Below are positions 47,430 through 56,390 of a stretch of 64,000 nucleotides of DNA, piece after piece. The position numbers were made by a program, and so were the translations under genes. The notes below the pieces were generated by a model. The model had not been told where the DNA came from and made no database searches. It saw only the letters and a list, made by a program, of their open reading frames with translations. Source of the DNA: an uncultured Selenomonas sp. (GTDB taxonomy: Bacteria; Bacillota; Negativicutes; Selenomonadales; Selenomonadaceae). The stretch is from NCBI GenBank assembly GCA_905372355.1, contig CAJPOT010000005.1, positions 1 through 64,000 on the forward strand, given 5' to 3'. Each line of letters opens with the position of its first letter. Position 1 is the first letter of the stretch.

Positions 47430-48458
47430 ATGCTTGATGAAAGGAAGCAGCGCATCCTGCAGGCGGTAGTCGATGACTACATCTCGTCGGCGGAGCCTGT
47501 CGGCTCGCGCACTGTGGCGCGGCGTCATGATTTCGGCGTTAGTCCGGCAACGATCCGCAACGAGATGGCGGATCTCGAGGATATGGGCTACTTGGAGCAT
47601 TTGCACACGTCCTCGGGGCGCATCCCTTCGTCGAAAGGGTATCGCCTCTATGTGGACGATCTGCTCTCGCCCGCACCGATTGACGAGCGCGAGAGGGCGT
47701 TGATTGACCACTGGTATCGAAAGCGCGTCAAGCGCGTCGAGAGCGTCTTTCAAGAGACGGCGAAGATCATTTCGCGCGTGACGAAGAATCTCGCGCTCGT
47801 CCTTGCGCCGCAGCTGGATGAAGCGGCTTTTCGCACGCTGCAGTTCGTGCCGCTGGGCGAAGATCGCGTCATCGCCGTCTTGATGACGGACGCGGGCTTC
47901 GTGGAGAACCGCGTCGTCAAGATGCCGAAAGGCGCGAGTTTCGAGGATTTCCAACGCATGGCGGAGGTCATCAACCGATGTCTTTCGGGCGAGAAGCTTT
48001 CCTCCATCGGCACGGCCGCTTTGAAGCGCATACGCGCCGAGGTCATGGACGAGTCGCTTTATCAGGCGGCAATGGAACTGATTTACGAAGCGCTCGACGA
48101 GGAGCGCAAGGAGCAGCGGCTCTATCTGGGCGGCACGACAGAGATGCTTGCGCAGCCGGAGTTTCGCGATGTGACGCGCGTGCGTGCGCTCCTCTCACTG
48201 CTCGAAGAAGAGAACTTCGTCAAAGACGTTCTGCAGAAGAAATCGCAGGAGGGGCTCGTCGTCACGATCGGCCGTGAGAACGAGTACAGCGGCATCGAGG
48301 ATTGCAGCATCATTCGCGCGACGTACCACTTGGATGGCGAGTGCTTGGGCACGATCGCCGTCTTAGGGCCGACGCGCATGGAGTACGGCAAGGCGATGGC
48401 GCTCTTAGGTTATCTGAACCGCCATATCGCTGCGCTCGTGCAGCCTTTCCGCTGGTAG
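47430..48458 (+). CDS. hrcA: Heat-inducible transcription repressor HrcA
   Basis: 342 residues. N-terminal winged helix (KQRILQAVVDDYISSAEPVG, SPATIRNEMADLEDMGYLEH) and the GAF-like/dimerisation parts ending IGRENEYSGIEDCSIIRATY. Start ATG at 47430 after AGAGGGGG; the frame is open further upstream through the repeat but without a site. First gene of the operon it represses. Confidence 0.95.
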   Translation: MLDERKQRILQAVVDDYISSAEPVGSRTVARRHDFGVSPATIRNEMADLEDMGYLEHLHTSSGRIPSSKGYRLYVDDLLSPAPIDERERALIDHWYRKRVKRVESVFQETAKIISRVTKNLALVLAPQLDEAAFRTLQFVPLGEDRVIAVLMTDAGFVENRVVKMPKGASFEDFQRMAEVINRCLSGEKLSSIGTAALKRIRAEVMDESLYQAAMELIYEALDEERKEQRLYLGGTTEMLAQPEFRDVTRVRALLSLLEEENFVKDVLQKKSQEGLVVTIGRENEYSGIEDCSIIRATYHLDGECLGTIAVLGPTRMEYGKAMALLGYLNRHIAALVQPFRW

Positions 48459-48488
48459 CGGCATAGCATGAAATACGAGGTGAAGGGA

Positions 48489-49130
48489 ATGCCATCATTC
48501 ATGAAGGATGAGTTGAAGAAGAAGGACGAGGAAAAGCTCGAGGAGATGAAGCGCGAGATCGACGAGGCGGAGGCCGCAGACACTGCGGACGTCGCAGAAG
48601 AAGCGACGGGAGATGTCCGCGAGGAGACTGCCGAAGGAAACCGTGAAGGTACCGAGGAGGCAGAAAATGGCGCGGACGATCCTGTGAAGCGTGCAGAAAA
48701 GCTTGAAGCCGATCTGGCAGAAAAGGACGCACAGATGCTGCGACTGCGCGCGGACTTCGACAACTTCCGCCGTCGTTCTGTGAAGGAGCGCGAAGAGCTT
48801 GCCGCCGTCGTCACCCAGGGCATCATCACGGATATGCTGCCGCTCCTCGACAACTTCGAGCGTGCACTTTCCGCCGAAGGTTCTGACCTCGACAGCTTCC
48901 GCGCAGGCGTTTCCATGATCTACAAGCAGATGCAGGAAGCGCTCGCGAAGAACGGCTTGGAAGTCATTGATACGAAGGACAAGAAGTTCGACCCGAACTT
49001 CCATCAGGCGGTCATGCGCGTGCAGGATCCCGAGAAGGAGGACGATACGATCGAGCAGGAACTGCAGAAAGGCTACATGGTAAAGGGGCGCGTCATACGC
49101 CCAAGCATGGTGCAGGTCGTTTCAAATTAA
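48489..49130 (+). CDS. grpE: Nucleotide exchange factor GrpE
   Basis: 213 residues. Acidic, low-complexity first ~75 residues, long coiled coil (AEKLEADLAEKDAQMLRLRA), then LLPLLDNFERAL-type and VIRPSMVQVV beta-domain ends. I choose the ATG at 48489, correctly spaced from GAGGTG at 48477-48482; ATGs at 48468 and 48501 are alternatives. Releases ADP from DnaK. Confidence 0.94.
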   Translation: MPSFMKDELKKKDEEKLEEMKREIDEAEAADTADVAEEATGDVREETAEGNREGTEEAENGADDPVKRAEKLEADLAEKDAQMLRLRADFDNFRRRSVKEREELAAVVTQGIITDMLPLLDNFERALSAEGSDLDSFRAGVSMIYKQMQEALAKNGLEVIDTKDKKFDPNFHQAVMRVQDPEKEDDTIEQELQKGYMVKGRVIRPSMVQVVSN

Positions 49131-49183
49131 GTCAAATAGAGGAAACTCTTTTTATAGATATAAACATTTAGGAGGAATTCATC

Positions 49184-51046
49184 ATGGCAAAAGCAATTGG
49201 CATCGATTTAGGTACCACGAACTCCGTCGTCTCCGTCATGGAGGGCGGCAAGCCCGTTGTCATCACGAACCCGGAGGGCAGCCGCCTGACGCCGTCCGTC
49301 GTTGGCTTCACGAAGACGGGTGAACGTCTCATCGGTCAGCTCGCCAAGCGCCAGGCTGTATCGAACCCCGACCGCACGATCGCGTCGATCAAGCGGCACA
49401 TGGGCGAGAAGGACTACAAGGTTTCCATCGACGGCAAGGACTACACGCCGCCTGAGATTTCGGCAATGATCCTGCAGAAACTCAAGACGGATGCAGAAGC
49501 CTACCTCGGCGAGACGGTGACGCAGGCGGTCATCACGGTGCCGGCGTACTTCAACGACAGCCAGCGCCAGGCGACGAAGGACGCGGGCAAGATCGCGGGT
49601 CTTGACGTCCTGCGCATCGTCAACGAGCCGACGGCGGCTTCGCTGGCCTATGGTGTCGACAAGGGCGGCGAGCATACGGTTCTCGTCTTTGACTTGGGCG
49701 GCGGCACGTTCGATGTCTCGATCCTCGAACTCAGCGAGGGTATGGTCGAGGTCAAGGCGACGAGCGGTGACACGCACTTGGGCGGCGACGACTTCGACCA
49801 CGCCGTCATGAACTGGATGGTCGAGGAGTTCAAGAAGGAGAATGGCATCGACCTCTCCGCCGACAAGATGAGCGCACAGCGCCTGTTGGAAGCGGCGGAA
49901 AAGGCGAAGATCGAGCTTTCGAGCATGATGGAGACGCCGATCAATCTGCCGTTCATCACGGCGGACGCCACGGGTCCGAAGCATCTCGACCTAAAGCTCA
50001 CGCGTGCCAAGTTTGACGAGCTTACGCATGATCTCGTCGAGCGCACGATGGGGCCGACGCGTCAGGCGATGTCGGATGCGGGTCTTTCGCCTTCGGATAT
50101 CGACAAGGTGCTTCTCGTCGGCGGTTCGTCGCGCATCCCTGCCGTGCAGGAAGCCATCAAGGGCTACTTCGGCAAGGAGCCGGATCGCAGCGTGAACCCG
50201 GACGAGTGCGTTTCCATCGGTGCGGCGATTCAGGCCGGCATCATCGTCGGCGAGGTCAAGGACATGCTGCTCCTCGACGTCACACCGCTTTCCCTTGGCA
50301 TCGAGACCTTGGGCGGCGTTTCGACGAAGCTCATCGAGCGCAACACGACGATTCCTGTCCGGAAGAGCCAGGTCTTCTCGACGGCAGCGGACAATCAGCC
50401 GTCGGTTGACATCCACGTCCTGCAGGGCGAGCGTGAGATGGCAGCGGGCAACAAGACGCTCGGACGCTTCGAGCTTTCCGATATCCCGCCGGCACCGCGC
50501 GGCGTTCCCCGCATCGAGGTTGCCTTCGACATCGACGCAAACGGCATCGTGCATGTCTCCGCGAAGGATCTCGGCACGGGCAAGGAGCAGAAGATCACGA
50601 TTCAGTCCGACAGCGGCATGAGCAAGGATGACATCGACCGCATGGTCAAGGAAGCTCAGGCGCATGAGGCCGAGGACAAGAAGCAGAAGGAGACCGTGGA
50701 GGTCAGAAACCGTGCCGATTCGGCTGTCTATCAGGCGGAGAAGGCGATTAAGGATCTCGGCGACAAGGTCGACAAGGCGAAGGCGGACGAAGTACAGGCG
50801 GCGGCCGATAAGGTCAAGGAAGCGCTGAAGGGCACGGACACGGACGCCATCAAGAAGGCGACGGAAGAGCTGGAAAAGCCGCTCTATGAGATGAGCGCGG
50901 CGGCGTACCAGCAGGCGGGCGGTCCTGAGGCTGCAGCAGCCGCGGGCGCAGCTCCCGGTGCGGGTGCTGCGGATGCAGGTGCGAAGAGCGAGGACGACAA
51001 TGTCGTCGACGCCGAGTACACGGAAGTCAAGGACGACAAGAAATAA
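49184..51046 (+). CDS. dnaK: Chaperone DnaK (Hsp70)
   Basis: 620 residues. [20 protein letters not shown] start, phosphate motif [24 protein letters not shown], substrate domain and a C-terminal Ala/Gly-rich tail ending in acidic residues. It carries the Gram-positive style deletion in the ATPase domain, as Negativicutes do. Ribosome site AGGAGG. Confidence 0.98.
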   Translation: MAKAIGIDLGTTNSVVSVMEGGKPVVITNPEGSRLTPSVVGFTKTGERLIGQLAKRQAVSNPDRTIASIKRHMGEKDYKVSIDGKDYTPPEISAMILQKLKTDAEAYLGETVTQAVITVPAYFNDSQRQATKDAGKIAGLDVLRIVNEPTAASLAYGVDKGGEHTVLVFDLGGGTFDVSILELSEGMVEVKATSGDTHLGGDDFDHAVMNWMVEEFKKENGIDLSADKMSAQRLLEAAEKAKIELSSMMETPINLPFITADATGPKHLDLKLTRAKFDELTHDLVERTMGPTRQAMSDAGLSPSDIDKVLLVGGSSRIPAVQEAIKGYFGKEPDRSVNPDECVSIGAAIQAGIIVGEVKDMLLLDVTPLSLGIETLGGVSTKLIERNTTIPVRKSQVFSTAADNQPSVDIHVLQGEREMAAGNKTLGRFELSDIPPAPRGVPRIEVAFDIDANGIVHVSAKDLGTGKEQKITIQSDSGMSKDDIDRMVKEAQAHEAEDKKQKETVEVRNRADSAVYQAEKAIKDLGDKVDKAKADEVQAAADKVKEALKGTDTDAIKKATEELEKPLYEMSAAAYQQAGGPEAAAAAGAAPGAGAADAGAKSEDDNVVDAEYTEVKDDKK

Positions 51047-51143
51047 GCGTAAGAAGTGACGGAGAGTGTGGAGCGTGGAGTTCATGCTCCGCACTCTTTT
51101 GACGATAAAGGACAGGCGCACTGAGCGCTGTGAGGTGTTTATT

Positions 51144-52313
51144 GTGAGCGAGAAACGCGATTACTATGAGGTGCTCGGCCTCTCCAAAGGCGCTTCGGAT
51201 GCGGACATCAAGAAGGCGTTCAAGAAGATGGCGCGCAAGTACCATCCCGATTTGAACCGCGACAACCCGAAGGAAGCTGCCGAGAAGTTCAAGGAGGTCA
51301 ACGAGGCCTATCAAGTCCTCTCCGATCCGCAGAAGAAATCGACGTACGATCAATTCGGCCACGCGGCGTTTGACGGTGCGGGCGGCGGTGCAGGGGGCGC
51401 AGGGGGCTTCGGCGGTTTCGGCGGCGGCTTCGGTGGCTTTGGCGGCGGCATGGGCGGTTTCGGCATGGACGACATCATGGACGCCTTCTTCGGCGGCGGC
51501 GGTCGTCGTCGCGGGCCGAAAGGCCCTGAGCCGGGCAATGATCTGCGCTATGACTTGGAGATTACTTTTGAGGAAGCGGCGTTCGGCAAGGAGGTCGAGC
51601 TGACGGTTCCACGCACGGAAAACTGTGATGTGTGTCACGGCACGGGCGCGGCCGAGGGAACGAAGCCCGAGACGTGTCCCGACTGCCACGGCACGGGGCA
51701 GGTGCAGAAGGCGCAGCGCACGCCGCTCGGCAACTTCATGACCTCGCGTCCGTGCAGCCGCTGCGGCGGCACGGGGCAGGTCGTCAAGAATCCGTGCAAG
51801 AAGTGCGGCGGCACGGGTCACACGCGCGTCAACCGCAAGATCGAGGTCAAGATCCCTGCGGGCATCGACGAGGGGCAGCGCGTGCGCATCTCGGGCGGCG
51901 GCGAAGCGGGGCAGCGCGGCGGTCCGAACGGCGATCTCTACGTCTATATCTATGTGAAGCATCACAAGCTGTTCAAGAGGAGCGGCGCGGACGTCATCAG
52001 CGAGGTGCCGATCTCCTTTGTGCAGGCGGCGCTCGGCGACACGATCGAGGTGCCGACCATCGACGGCAAGGCGGAGCTGAAGATTCCCGCGGGCATCCAA
52101 TCGGGCACGGTTCTCCGCATGCGCGGCAAGGGCATCCCGCATCTAAGGGGCACGGGGCGCGGCGATCAGCATGTGCGCGTCAAGGTCTTGACGCCACAGA
52201 AGCTTACGAGCAAGCAGAAGGATGCACTGAAGGCATTCGGCGACCTCTGCGGCGAAAGCGTCAATCCCGAGCAGAAGACGTTCAAGGATACGCTGAAGAG
52301 TTTCTTCAAATGA
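51144..52313 (+). CDS. dnaJ: Chaperone DnaJ (Hsp40)
   Basis: 389 residues. J domain with HPD ([10 protein letters not shown]), Gly/Phe-rich segment ~75-125, four zinc repeats [24 protein letters not shown] and CKKCGGTG, then the substrate-binding C-domains. The GTG at 51144 follows GAGGTG; this start gives the canonical (V)[11 protein letters not shown]. Last gene of the heat-shock operon. Confidence 0.97.
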   Translation: MSEKRDYYEVLGLSKGASDADIKKAFKKMARKYHPDLNRDNPKEAAEKFKEVNEAYQVLSDPQKKSTYDQFGHAAFDGAGGGAGGAGGFGGFGGGFGGFGGGMGGFGMDDIMDAFFGGGGRRRGPKGPEPGNDLRYDLEITFEEAAFGKEVELTVPRTENCDVCHGTGAAEGTKPETCPDCHGTGQVQKAQRTPLGNFMTSRPCSRCGGTGQVVKNPCKKCGGTGHTRVNRKIEVKIPAGIDEGQRVRISGGGEAGQRGGPNGDLYVYIYVKHHKLFKRSGADVISEVPISFVQAALGDTIEVPTIDGKAELKIPAGIQSGTVLRMRGKGIPHLRGTGRGDQHVRVKVLTPQKLTSKQKDALKAFGDLCGESVNPEQKTFKDTLKSFFK

Positions 52314-52352
52314 ATATTCGGCGCGAAGTGATTGTGCGCGAAAAGGCATGGG

Positions 52353-52384
52353 AAAGGGGAGCTGCTCCGGCAGCTCCCCTTTGT
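52353..52384 (+). terminator. Terminator of the hrcA-dnaJ operon
   Basis: AGGGGAGCTGC (52355-52365) pairs with GCAGCTCCCCT (52370-52380), followed by TTTG. Confidence 0.75.
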
Positions 52385-52450
52385 GCTTGCAATATTGGCT
52401 TCTTGTTTAAATGTTATATGCACGTTGCCTTTGCTTTTGCGATGCGGCCG

Positions 52451-53092
52451 CTATTTCTTTCGCGCGACCGGATCGCTCAATCCCTCGATTGCGCCGCCTG
52501 CAATCGCCCATAGGTAGAGGCTGGCGGTACTTGCGTAGGGAGAGTAGCGCTTCTTGTAGCGCTCGAATCTCTTGTGGTCGATTTCCTTGTGTCGGTAGAG
52601 CATCCGAAGGCCGCGTTGTATGCCGAGGTCGCCGAAGCTCAGGACGTCAGGACGTCGGAGCGTGAAGATCAGCAGCATTTCCGCTGTCCAGGCGCCGACG
52701 CCTTTGAGTGAGGAGAGGGCGCAGATGACCTCGTCATCGCTCATCGCATACAAGGCGGCGATATTGAAATCACGGTTCGCAACCTTCTCGGCAAAGTCCA
52801 TGATGTAGTCGACCTTGCGAAAACTCGTGCCGACGGCCTGCAGTTCCTCGCGTCCAAGGGAAAGCAGATGCGCCGCATCCACCGTGCAGACCTTCTTACA
52901 GAGCCTTGCCCAGACGGCTTCCTGCGCCTTCGTCGAGATCTGCTGCCCGATGATGTGATGCACGACGGCGGAAAACACGTCGTCATGCACGGGACGCTCC
53001 AGCACACCGAGGCTCTCGATGACGGCGGCGAGTTTCTTGTCCTTGGACTTCAAATAGGCGATTTCCTTTTCGCCGCAGGGAACATACATCAT
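52451..53092 (-). CDS. AlkA-like DNA-3-methyladenine glycosylase (HhH-GPD)
   Basis: 213 residues. Helix-hairpin-helix LKGVGAWTAEMLLIF at ~129-143 and the catalytic Asp of the HhH-GPD family in FGDLGIQRG (~153-161). FSAVVHHIIGQQISTKAQ is the usual early helix. Monofunctional base excision of alkylated purines. It is shorter than E. coli AlkA, lacking its N-terminal domain. It may share a transcript with the EamA gene, 11 nt upstream. Confidence 0.85.
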   Translation of the reverse strand: MMYVPCGEKEIAYLKSKDKKLAAVIESLGVLERPVHDDVFSAVVHHIIGQQISTKAQEAVWARLCKKVCTVDAAHLLSLGREELQAVGTSFRKVDYIMDFAEKVANRDFNIAALYAMSDDEVICALSSLKGVGAWTAEMLLIFTLRRPDVLSFGDLGIQRGLRMLYRHKEIDHKRFERYKKRYSPYASTASLYLWAIAGGAIEGLSDPVARKK

Positions 53093-53103
53093 GTGCGTCC
53101 TTT

Positions 53104-53532
53104 CTACAGTACGGCGATGATCAAACTGCCGAGAGCGATGAGAAAGATGCCGATGCCGTGCGTGAGGCTGACTTCTTCCTCAAAAATGAGGATGGCAAGG
53201 AGGACGGCGAAGACGACGCTGAGCTTGTCTATGGGAGCGACGCGCGAAACGTCGCCAGTCTTCAGTGCCATGAAATAGAAGAGCCACGATGTCGCTCCGG
53301 CAATGCCGCTCAAAGCGACGCATGCCAAGGCTCTGCGGTCGGCAAACACTTCGGGCAGATGCGAGGCATGTCCCTGCACGACCATGACCGCGACGAGGAA
53401 GATCGCCATGATGACGCCGCGCACGGCAGTGGCGGCGCTGCTGTCCAGCCCTTCAAGGCCCATCTTGCCGAAGATGGAGACGAAGGCGGCGGAAAGTGCG
53501 GAGAGGAGTGCATAGAGAAGCCAAGAGGACAT
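53104..53532 (-). CDS. EamA-domain small membrane protein
   Basis: 142 residues, five membrane helices, a single EamA/DMT repeat: FVSIFGKMGLEGLDSSAATAVRG and WLFYFMALKTGDVSRVAPIDKLSV. Half-length members probably dimerise; substrate unknown. Confidence 0.85.
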   Translation of the reverse strand: MSSWLLYALLSALSAAFVSIFGKMGLEGLDSSAATAVRGVIMAIFLVAVMVVQGHASHLPEVFADRRALACVALSGIAGATSWLFYFMALKTGDVSRVAPIDKLSVVFAVLLAILIFEEEVSLTHGIGIFLIALGSLIIAVL

Positions 53533-53551
53533 GAGTGAAACCTTTCTTTCC

Positions 53552-53580
53552 TTGTGGACGATACGAAAATACTGTATAAT
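53552..53580 (+). promoter_or_regulatory. Promoter of the holin-like toxin mRNA
   Basis: TTGTGG at 53552-53557, 17-nt spacer, TATAAT at 53575-53580. Confidence 0.65.
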
Positions 53581-53654
53581 AGCGGCAGAGAACCACCAAA
53601 GGCTAAGCGGCTGCTTCTTCCACTTCCATTCTGAAAAGAAGGGAGGTGGCGCGT

Positions 53655-53726
53655 ATGACTTCTTTCGAGTTGATCGTGATTTTGATCTTCGCGACAGGGT
53701 ACATTATCGTGATAAAAAAGAAATAA
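53655..53726 (+). CDS. Holin-like type I toxin, 23 residues
   Basis: MTSFELIVILIFATGYIIVI-KKK pattern: start MTxFE, one membrane helix and a Lys tail, the hallmark of the short putative holin-like toxins of Firmicutes. Ribosome site AGGGAGGTG at 53638-53647. The mRNA continues into an AACCGC...GCGGTT hairpin (53724-53753), characteristic of these loci. Confidence 0.75.
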   Translation: MTSFELIVILIFATGYIIVIKKK

Positions 53727-53843
53727 CCGCCCCCTCGCCAAAGGATAGCGGTTAGTTCTTAACCCATTTCTTTCGGAAGAGGTAGCCGTTTACGGTGGTT
53801 CTCTTCTTGTCTATATCATAGCAGATTCACGACACGCTTGCAA
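53727..53843 (-). ncRNA. Antisense antitoxin RNA of the holin-like toxin
   Basis: Minus-strand promoter: TTGCAA (plus 53838-53843), exactly 17 nt, TATGAT (plus 53815-53820). The transcript starts near 53808 and runs leftward over the 3' UTR and probably the end of the toxin gene. The 3' end is not determined. Confidence 0.6.
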
Positions 53844-53886
53844 GTTTTTTGGTGTTTGGCGTACTACGGCTGATGGTACAACCACA

Positions 53887-53982
53887 ATGGACATATATTG
53901 TCACGATAGCAACGAATTTGACGCATCAGACAGGAAGAAAATCGAAGAAGGATTGCGGGGCTTAGGTCTTGGAAACGAATAA
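53887..53982 (+). pseudogene. Possible gene fragment, 31 codons
   Basis: MDIYCHDSNEFDASDRKKIE then EGLRGLGLGNE-stop reads like a genuine protein C-terminus, and the frame stays open upstream through the antisense promoter region (ADSRHACKFFGVWRTTADG). No ribosome site. Probably a remnant of an accessory gene; no family recognised. Confidence 0.3.
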
Positions 53983-54000
53983 GCGGGTATTTTAGGTATA

Positions 54001-54110
54001 AACTACACGCACAAACGTCCACTTTGTGGACATTGTGCGCCGCCCTTACAGAAACCTAACCAATCGGTCTGCACCCTCTGGGCTTGACCTCTCGGGGTTT
54101 CATGGTAAAA
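54001..54110 (+). repeat. Structured repeat copy B4 next to tRNA-Pro
   Basis: Hairpin CGCACAA-AC-GTCCAC-TTT-GTGGAC-A-TTGTGCG, linker CGCCCTTA, outer stem GAAACC/GGTTTC, CCAATC (54060-54065), GGTC/GACC, CCC-TCT-GGG tip and TCTCGG, then TTTCATGGTAAA. Nearly identical to B3 in its 5' half and to B2 in its 3' half. Confidence 0.8.
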
Positions 54111-54140
54111 AAATGGAGCTATCCAAATAGCAGTTGGATA
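54107..54140 (-). terminator. Probable terminator of tRNA-Pro
   Basis: TATCCAA (54120-54126) pairs with TTGGATA (54134-54140); on the minus strand the stem is followed after 6-7 nt by a run of T (plus A at 54107-54113). Confidence 0.5.
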
Positions 54141-54167
54141 ACCCCTGAAGCCTTGAAAATACTAAGC

Positions 54168-54244
54168 TGGTCGGAGCGACGGGATTTGAACCCACGACCT
54201 CTTCCACCCCAAGGAAGCGCTCTACCAAGCTGAGCCACGCCCCG
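54168..54244 (-). tRNA. tRNA-Pro (anticodon GGG)
   Basis: Minus-strand acceptor CGGGGCG pairs with CGCTCCG, discriminator A, encoded CCA (plus 54168-54170). Anticodon stem CTTCC/GGAAG encloses TTGGGGT, hence GGG. T arm GTGGGTTCAAATCCC. Confidence 0.93.
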
Positions 54245-54437
54245 ACTGCTTTAGTATAGCAGACTTCTCCCGAAAAAGCTAGGGGAAATTTTCTTTTTTT
54301 AGAAAAACTTTGCGGCAGCAGGATTTTCGGATGGGGGAGTGCTCGGCTGATCCATGATGGAAAGTGTTTGAGATCGTACAAGTACAAAGGCATAGGAAGA
54401 AAGATTCTCATACAAGAGAATGAAGGACTTTTTTCGT

Positions 54438-54483
54438 TTCGGTAACAAGTGTTACCGAAGGGGGATGATCTCTTTGCTATGAT
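54438..54483 (+). promoter_or_regulatory. hcp promoter with a palindrome centred near -41.5
   Basis: Perfect 9-4-9 inverted repeat TTCGGTAAC-AAGT-GTTACCGAA at 54438-54459 and a -10 TATGAT at 54478-54483 with no good -35. If transcription starts near 54490, the palindrome is centred about 41.5 bp upstream, the class II activator position of Crp/Fnr proteins such as HcpR. Confidence 0.65.
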
Positions 54484-54549
54484 AAGGCTGTCAGGAGGAA
54501 CTGCCTCGTGCGGGTTCTCGTTACATCGCAAAGAGAGAGGATGGTATAT

Positions 54550-56187
54550 ATGGAGAACAAGATGTTTTGCTTTCAGTGTCAGGAGACGGCGGGCTGCAAA
54601 GGCTGTACGCAGGTGGGCGTTTGCGGCAAGAAGCCGGAGGTCGCAGGACTTCAAGACCTTTTGGTTTATGTGACGAAAGGGATTTCTGCTGTTTCGACGG
54701 CGCTGCGCGAGGCGGGAAAGACGGTTTCCCAAGCGGTCAATGATCGCGTCACGCTGAATCTCTTCATCACGATTACGAATGCGAACTTCGACGATGCAGC
54801 GATTGCCGATGCGATCGAAGAGACGCTCGGCATGAAGGAAGAGCTGCTGAAGGAGCTTGCCGACACGTCGAAGCTTCCGGCGGCGGCTCTTTGGAACGGT
54901 GCGAGGAGCGAATTCCAGGAAAAGGCGGCCTCGGCAGACGTCGGTGTTCTCGCGACGGAGAACGAGGACGTTCGCAGCCTCAGGGAGCTTGCGACGTACG
55001 GTCTCAAGGGCATGGCGGCGTACAATCATCATGCGAATGTCGTAGACTACCGTGATGAGGCGATCGACGCCTTCATGCAGAAGGCGCTGGCGAAGCTCTT
55101 AGACGACAGCCTCTCGGGCGACGATCTCACGGCTCTCGTGCTGGAGACGGGCAAGTACGGCGTCGATGTCATGGCGCTCTTGGACAAGGCGAACACGGAG
55201 ACTTACGGCAATCCGGAAATCACGAAGGTTGATCTCGGAGTGCGCAAGAACCCGGGCATCTTGATTTCGGGTCACGATCTTAAGGATCTGAAGGAACTGC
55301 TTGATCAGACAGAGGGTACGGGCGTTGACGTCTACACGCACGGCGAGATGCTGCCCGCGCACTACTATCCGGCCTTCAAGAAGTACGCACACTTTGCGGG
55401 CAACTACGGCAATGCTTGGTGGCAGCAGAAGGAAGAGTTCGAGTCTTTCAACGGCCCGATTCTCATGACGACGAACTGCATCGTGCCGCCGAAGGCGAGC
55501 TATCAGGATCGCATCTTTACGACGGCTGCCGTCGGCTTTCCCGGCTGTCCGCACATCGAAGAGAAGAACGGCAAGAAGGACTTCTCCGCTGTCATCGAGT
55601 TGGCGAAGAAGTGTGCGCCTCCGAAGGAGTTGGAGCAGGGCGAGATCGTCGGCGGCTTTGCGCATGAGCAGGTCTTTGCGCTTGCCGACAAGGTGGTTGA
55701 CGCCGTGAAGTCGGGCGCAATCAAGAAGTTTGTCGTCATGGCCGGCTGCGACGGTCGTCATAAGACACGCAGCTATTACCGCGATTTCGCCGAGGCTCTG
55801 CCGAAGGACACGGTCATTCTGACGGCGGGCTGCGCGAAGTACAAGTACATCAAGCTCAATCTCGGCGATATCGGCGGCATTCCGCGCGTGCTCGATGCGG
55901 GGCAGTGCAACGATTCGTACTCGCTGGCGCTCATCGCGCTGAAGCTTAAGGAAGTCTTCGGCCTCGCCGATGTGAACGAACTGCCGGTTGTCTACAACAT
56001 CGCATGGTATGAGCAGAAGGCGGTCATCGTCCTCCTCGCGCTCCTGCACCTCGGCGTGAAGAACATCCATCTCGGACCGACGCTTCCGGCGTTCCTCTCG
56101 CCGAACGTCGCGAACGTGCTCGTCGAGACCTTCGGCATCGGCGGCATCACGGACGTCGAGAGCGACATCAAGAGCATGATCGGCTGA
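54550..56187 (+). CDS. hcp: Hybrid cluster protein (hydroxylamine reductase)
   Basis: 545 residues. N-terminal cysteine motif [13 protein letters not shown]...GVCGK for the first Fe-S cluster; hybrid-cluster ligands in the C-terminal half, including [28 protein letters not shown] and [10 protein letters not shown]. Acts in NO/hydroxylamine detoxification and protein S-nitrosylation control. ATG at 54550 is well spaced from AGAGAGG; 54541 is an alternative. Confidence 0.96.
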   Translation: MENKMFCFQCQETAGCKGCTQVGVCGKKPEVAGLQDLLVYVTKGISAVSTALREAGKTVSQAVNDRVTLNLFITITNANFDDAAIADAIEETLGMKEELLKELADTSKLPAAALWNGARSEFQEKAASADVGVLATENEDVRSLRELATYGLKGMAAYNHHANVVDYRDEAIDAFMQKALAKLLDDSLSGDDLTALVLETGKYGVDVMALLDKANTETYGNPEITKVDLGVRKNPGILISGHDLKDLKELLDQTEGTGVDVYTHGEMLPAHYYPAFKKYAHFAGNYGNAWWQQKEEFESFNGPILMTTNCIVPPKASYQDRIFTTAAVGFPGCPHIEEKNGKKDFSAVIELAKKCAPPKELEQGEIVGGFAHEQVFALADKVVDAVKSGAIKKFVVMAGCDGRHKTRSYYRDFAEALPKDTVILTAGCAKYKYIKLNLGDIGGIPRVLDAGQCNDSYSLALIALKLKEVFGLADVNELPVVYNIAWYEQKAVIVLLALLHLGVKNIHLGPTLPAFLSPNVANVLVETFGIGGITDVESDIKSMIG

Positions 56188-56213
56188 GCATCGTGTGTGC
56201 TGAAGCCGCATAG

Positions 56214-56258
56214 CGAAAAAGGGTTCCCTTTGCGAAAAGTAAGGGGAGCCCTTTTCTT
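56214..56258 (+). terminator. Terminator of hcp
   Basis: AAGGGTTCCCTT-type stem: GGG-TT-CCCTT pairs with AAGGG-GAG-CCC across 56222-56252, then TTTTCTT. Confidence 0.65.
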
Positions 56259-56295
56259 ATAAAAATTTCGGAGAGGGATGTAGAAATTTTATTTC

Positions 56296-56368
56296 AGGGA
56301 CAAATCATGTCCCTAGATAGAACAAGGGCGGCGCATAAGTCGGGATGGACTTATGCGCTGCCCTGTTC
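56296..56368. other. Two further hairpins between hcp and the hemerythrin gene
   Basis: AGGGAC/GTCCCT at 56296-56314 and a 20-bp imperfect stem at 56320-56341 with 56348-56368. The second may end the minus-strand hemerythrin transcript, although its U-tract is poor. Confidence 0.45.
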
Positions 56369-56390
56369 ATGTAAGGGACGGTCTATCGTG

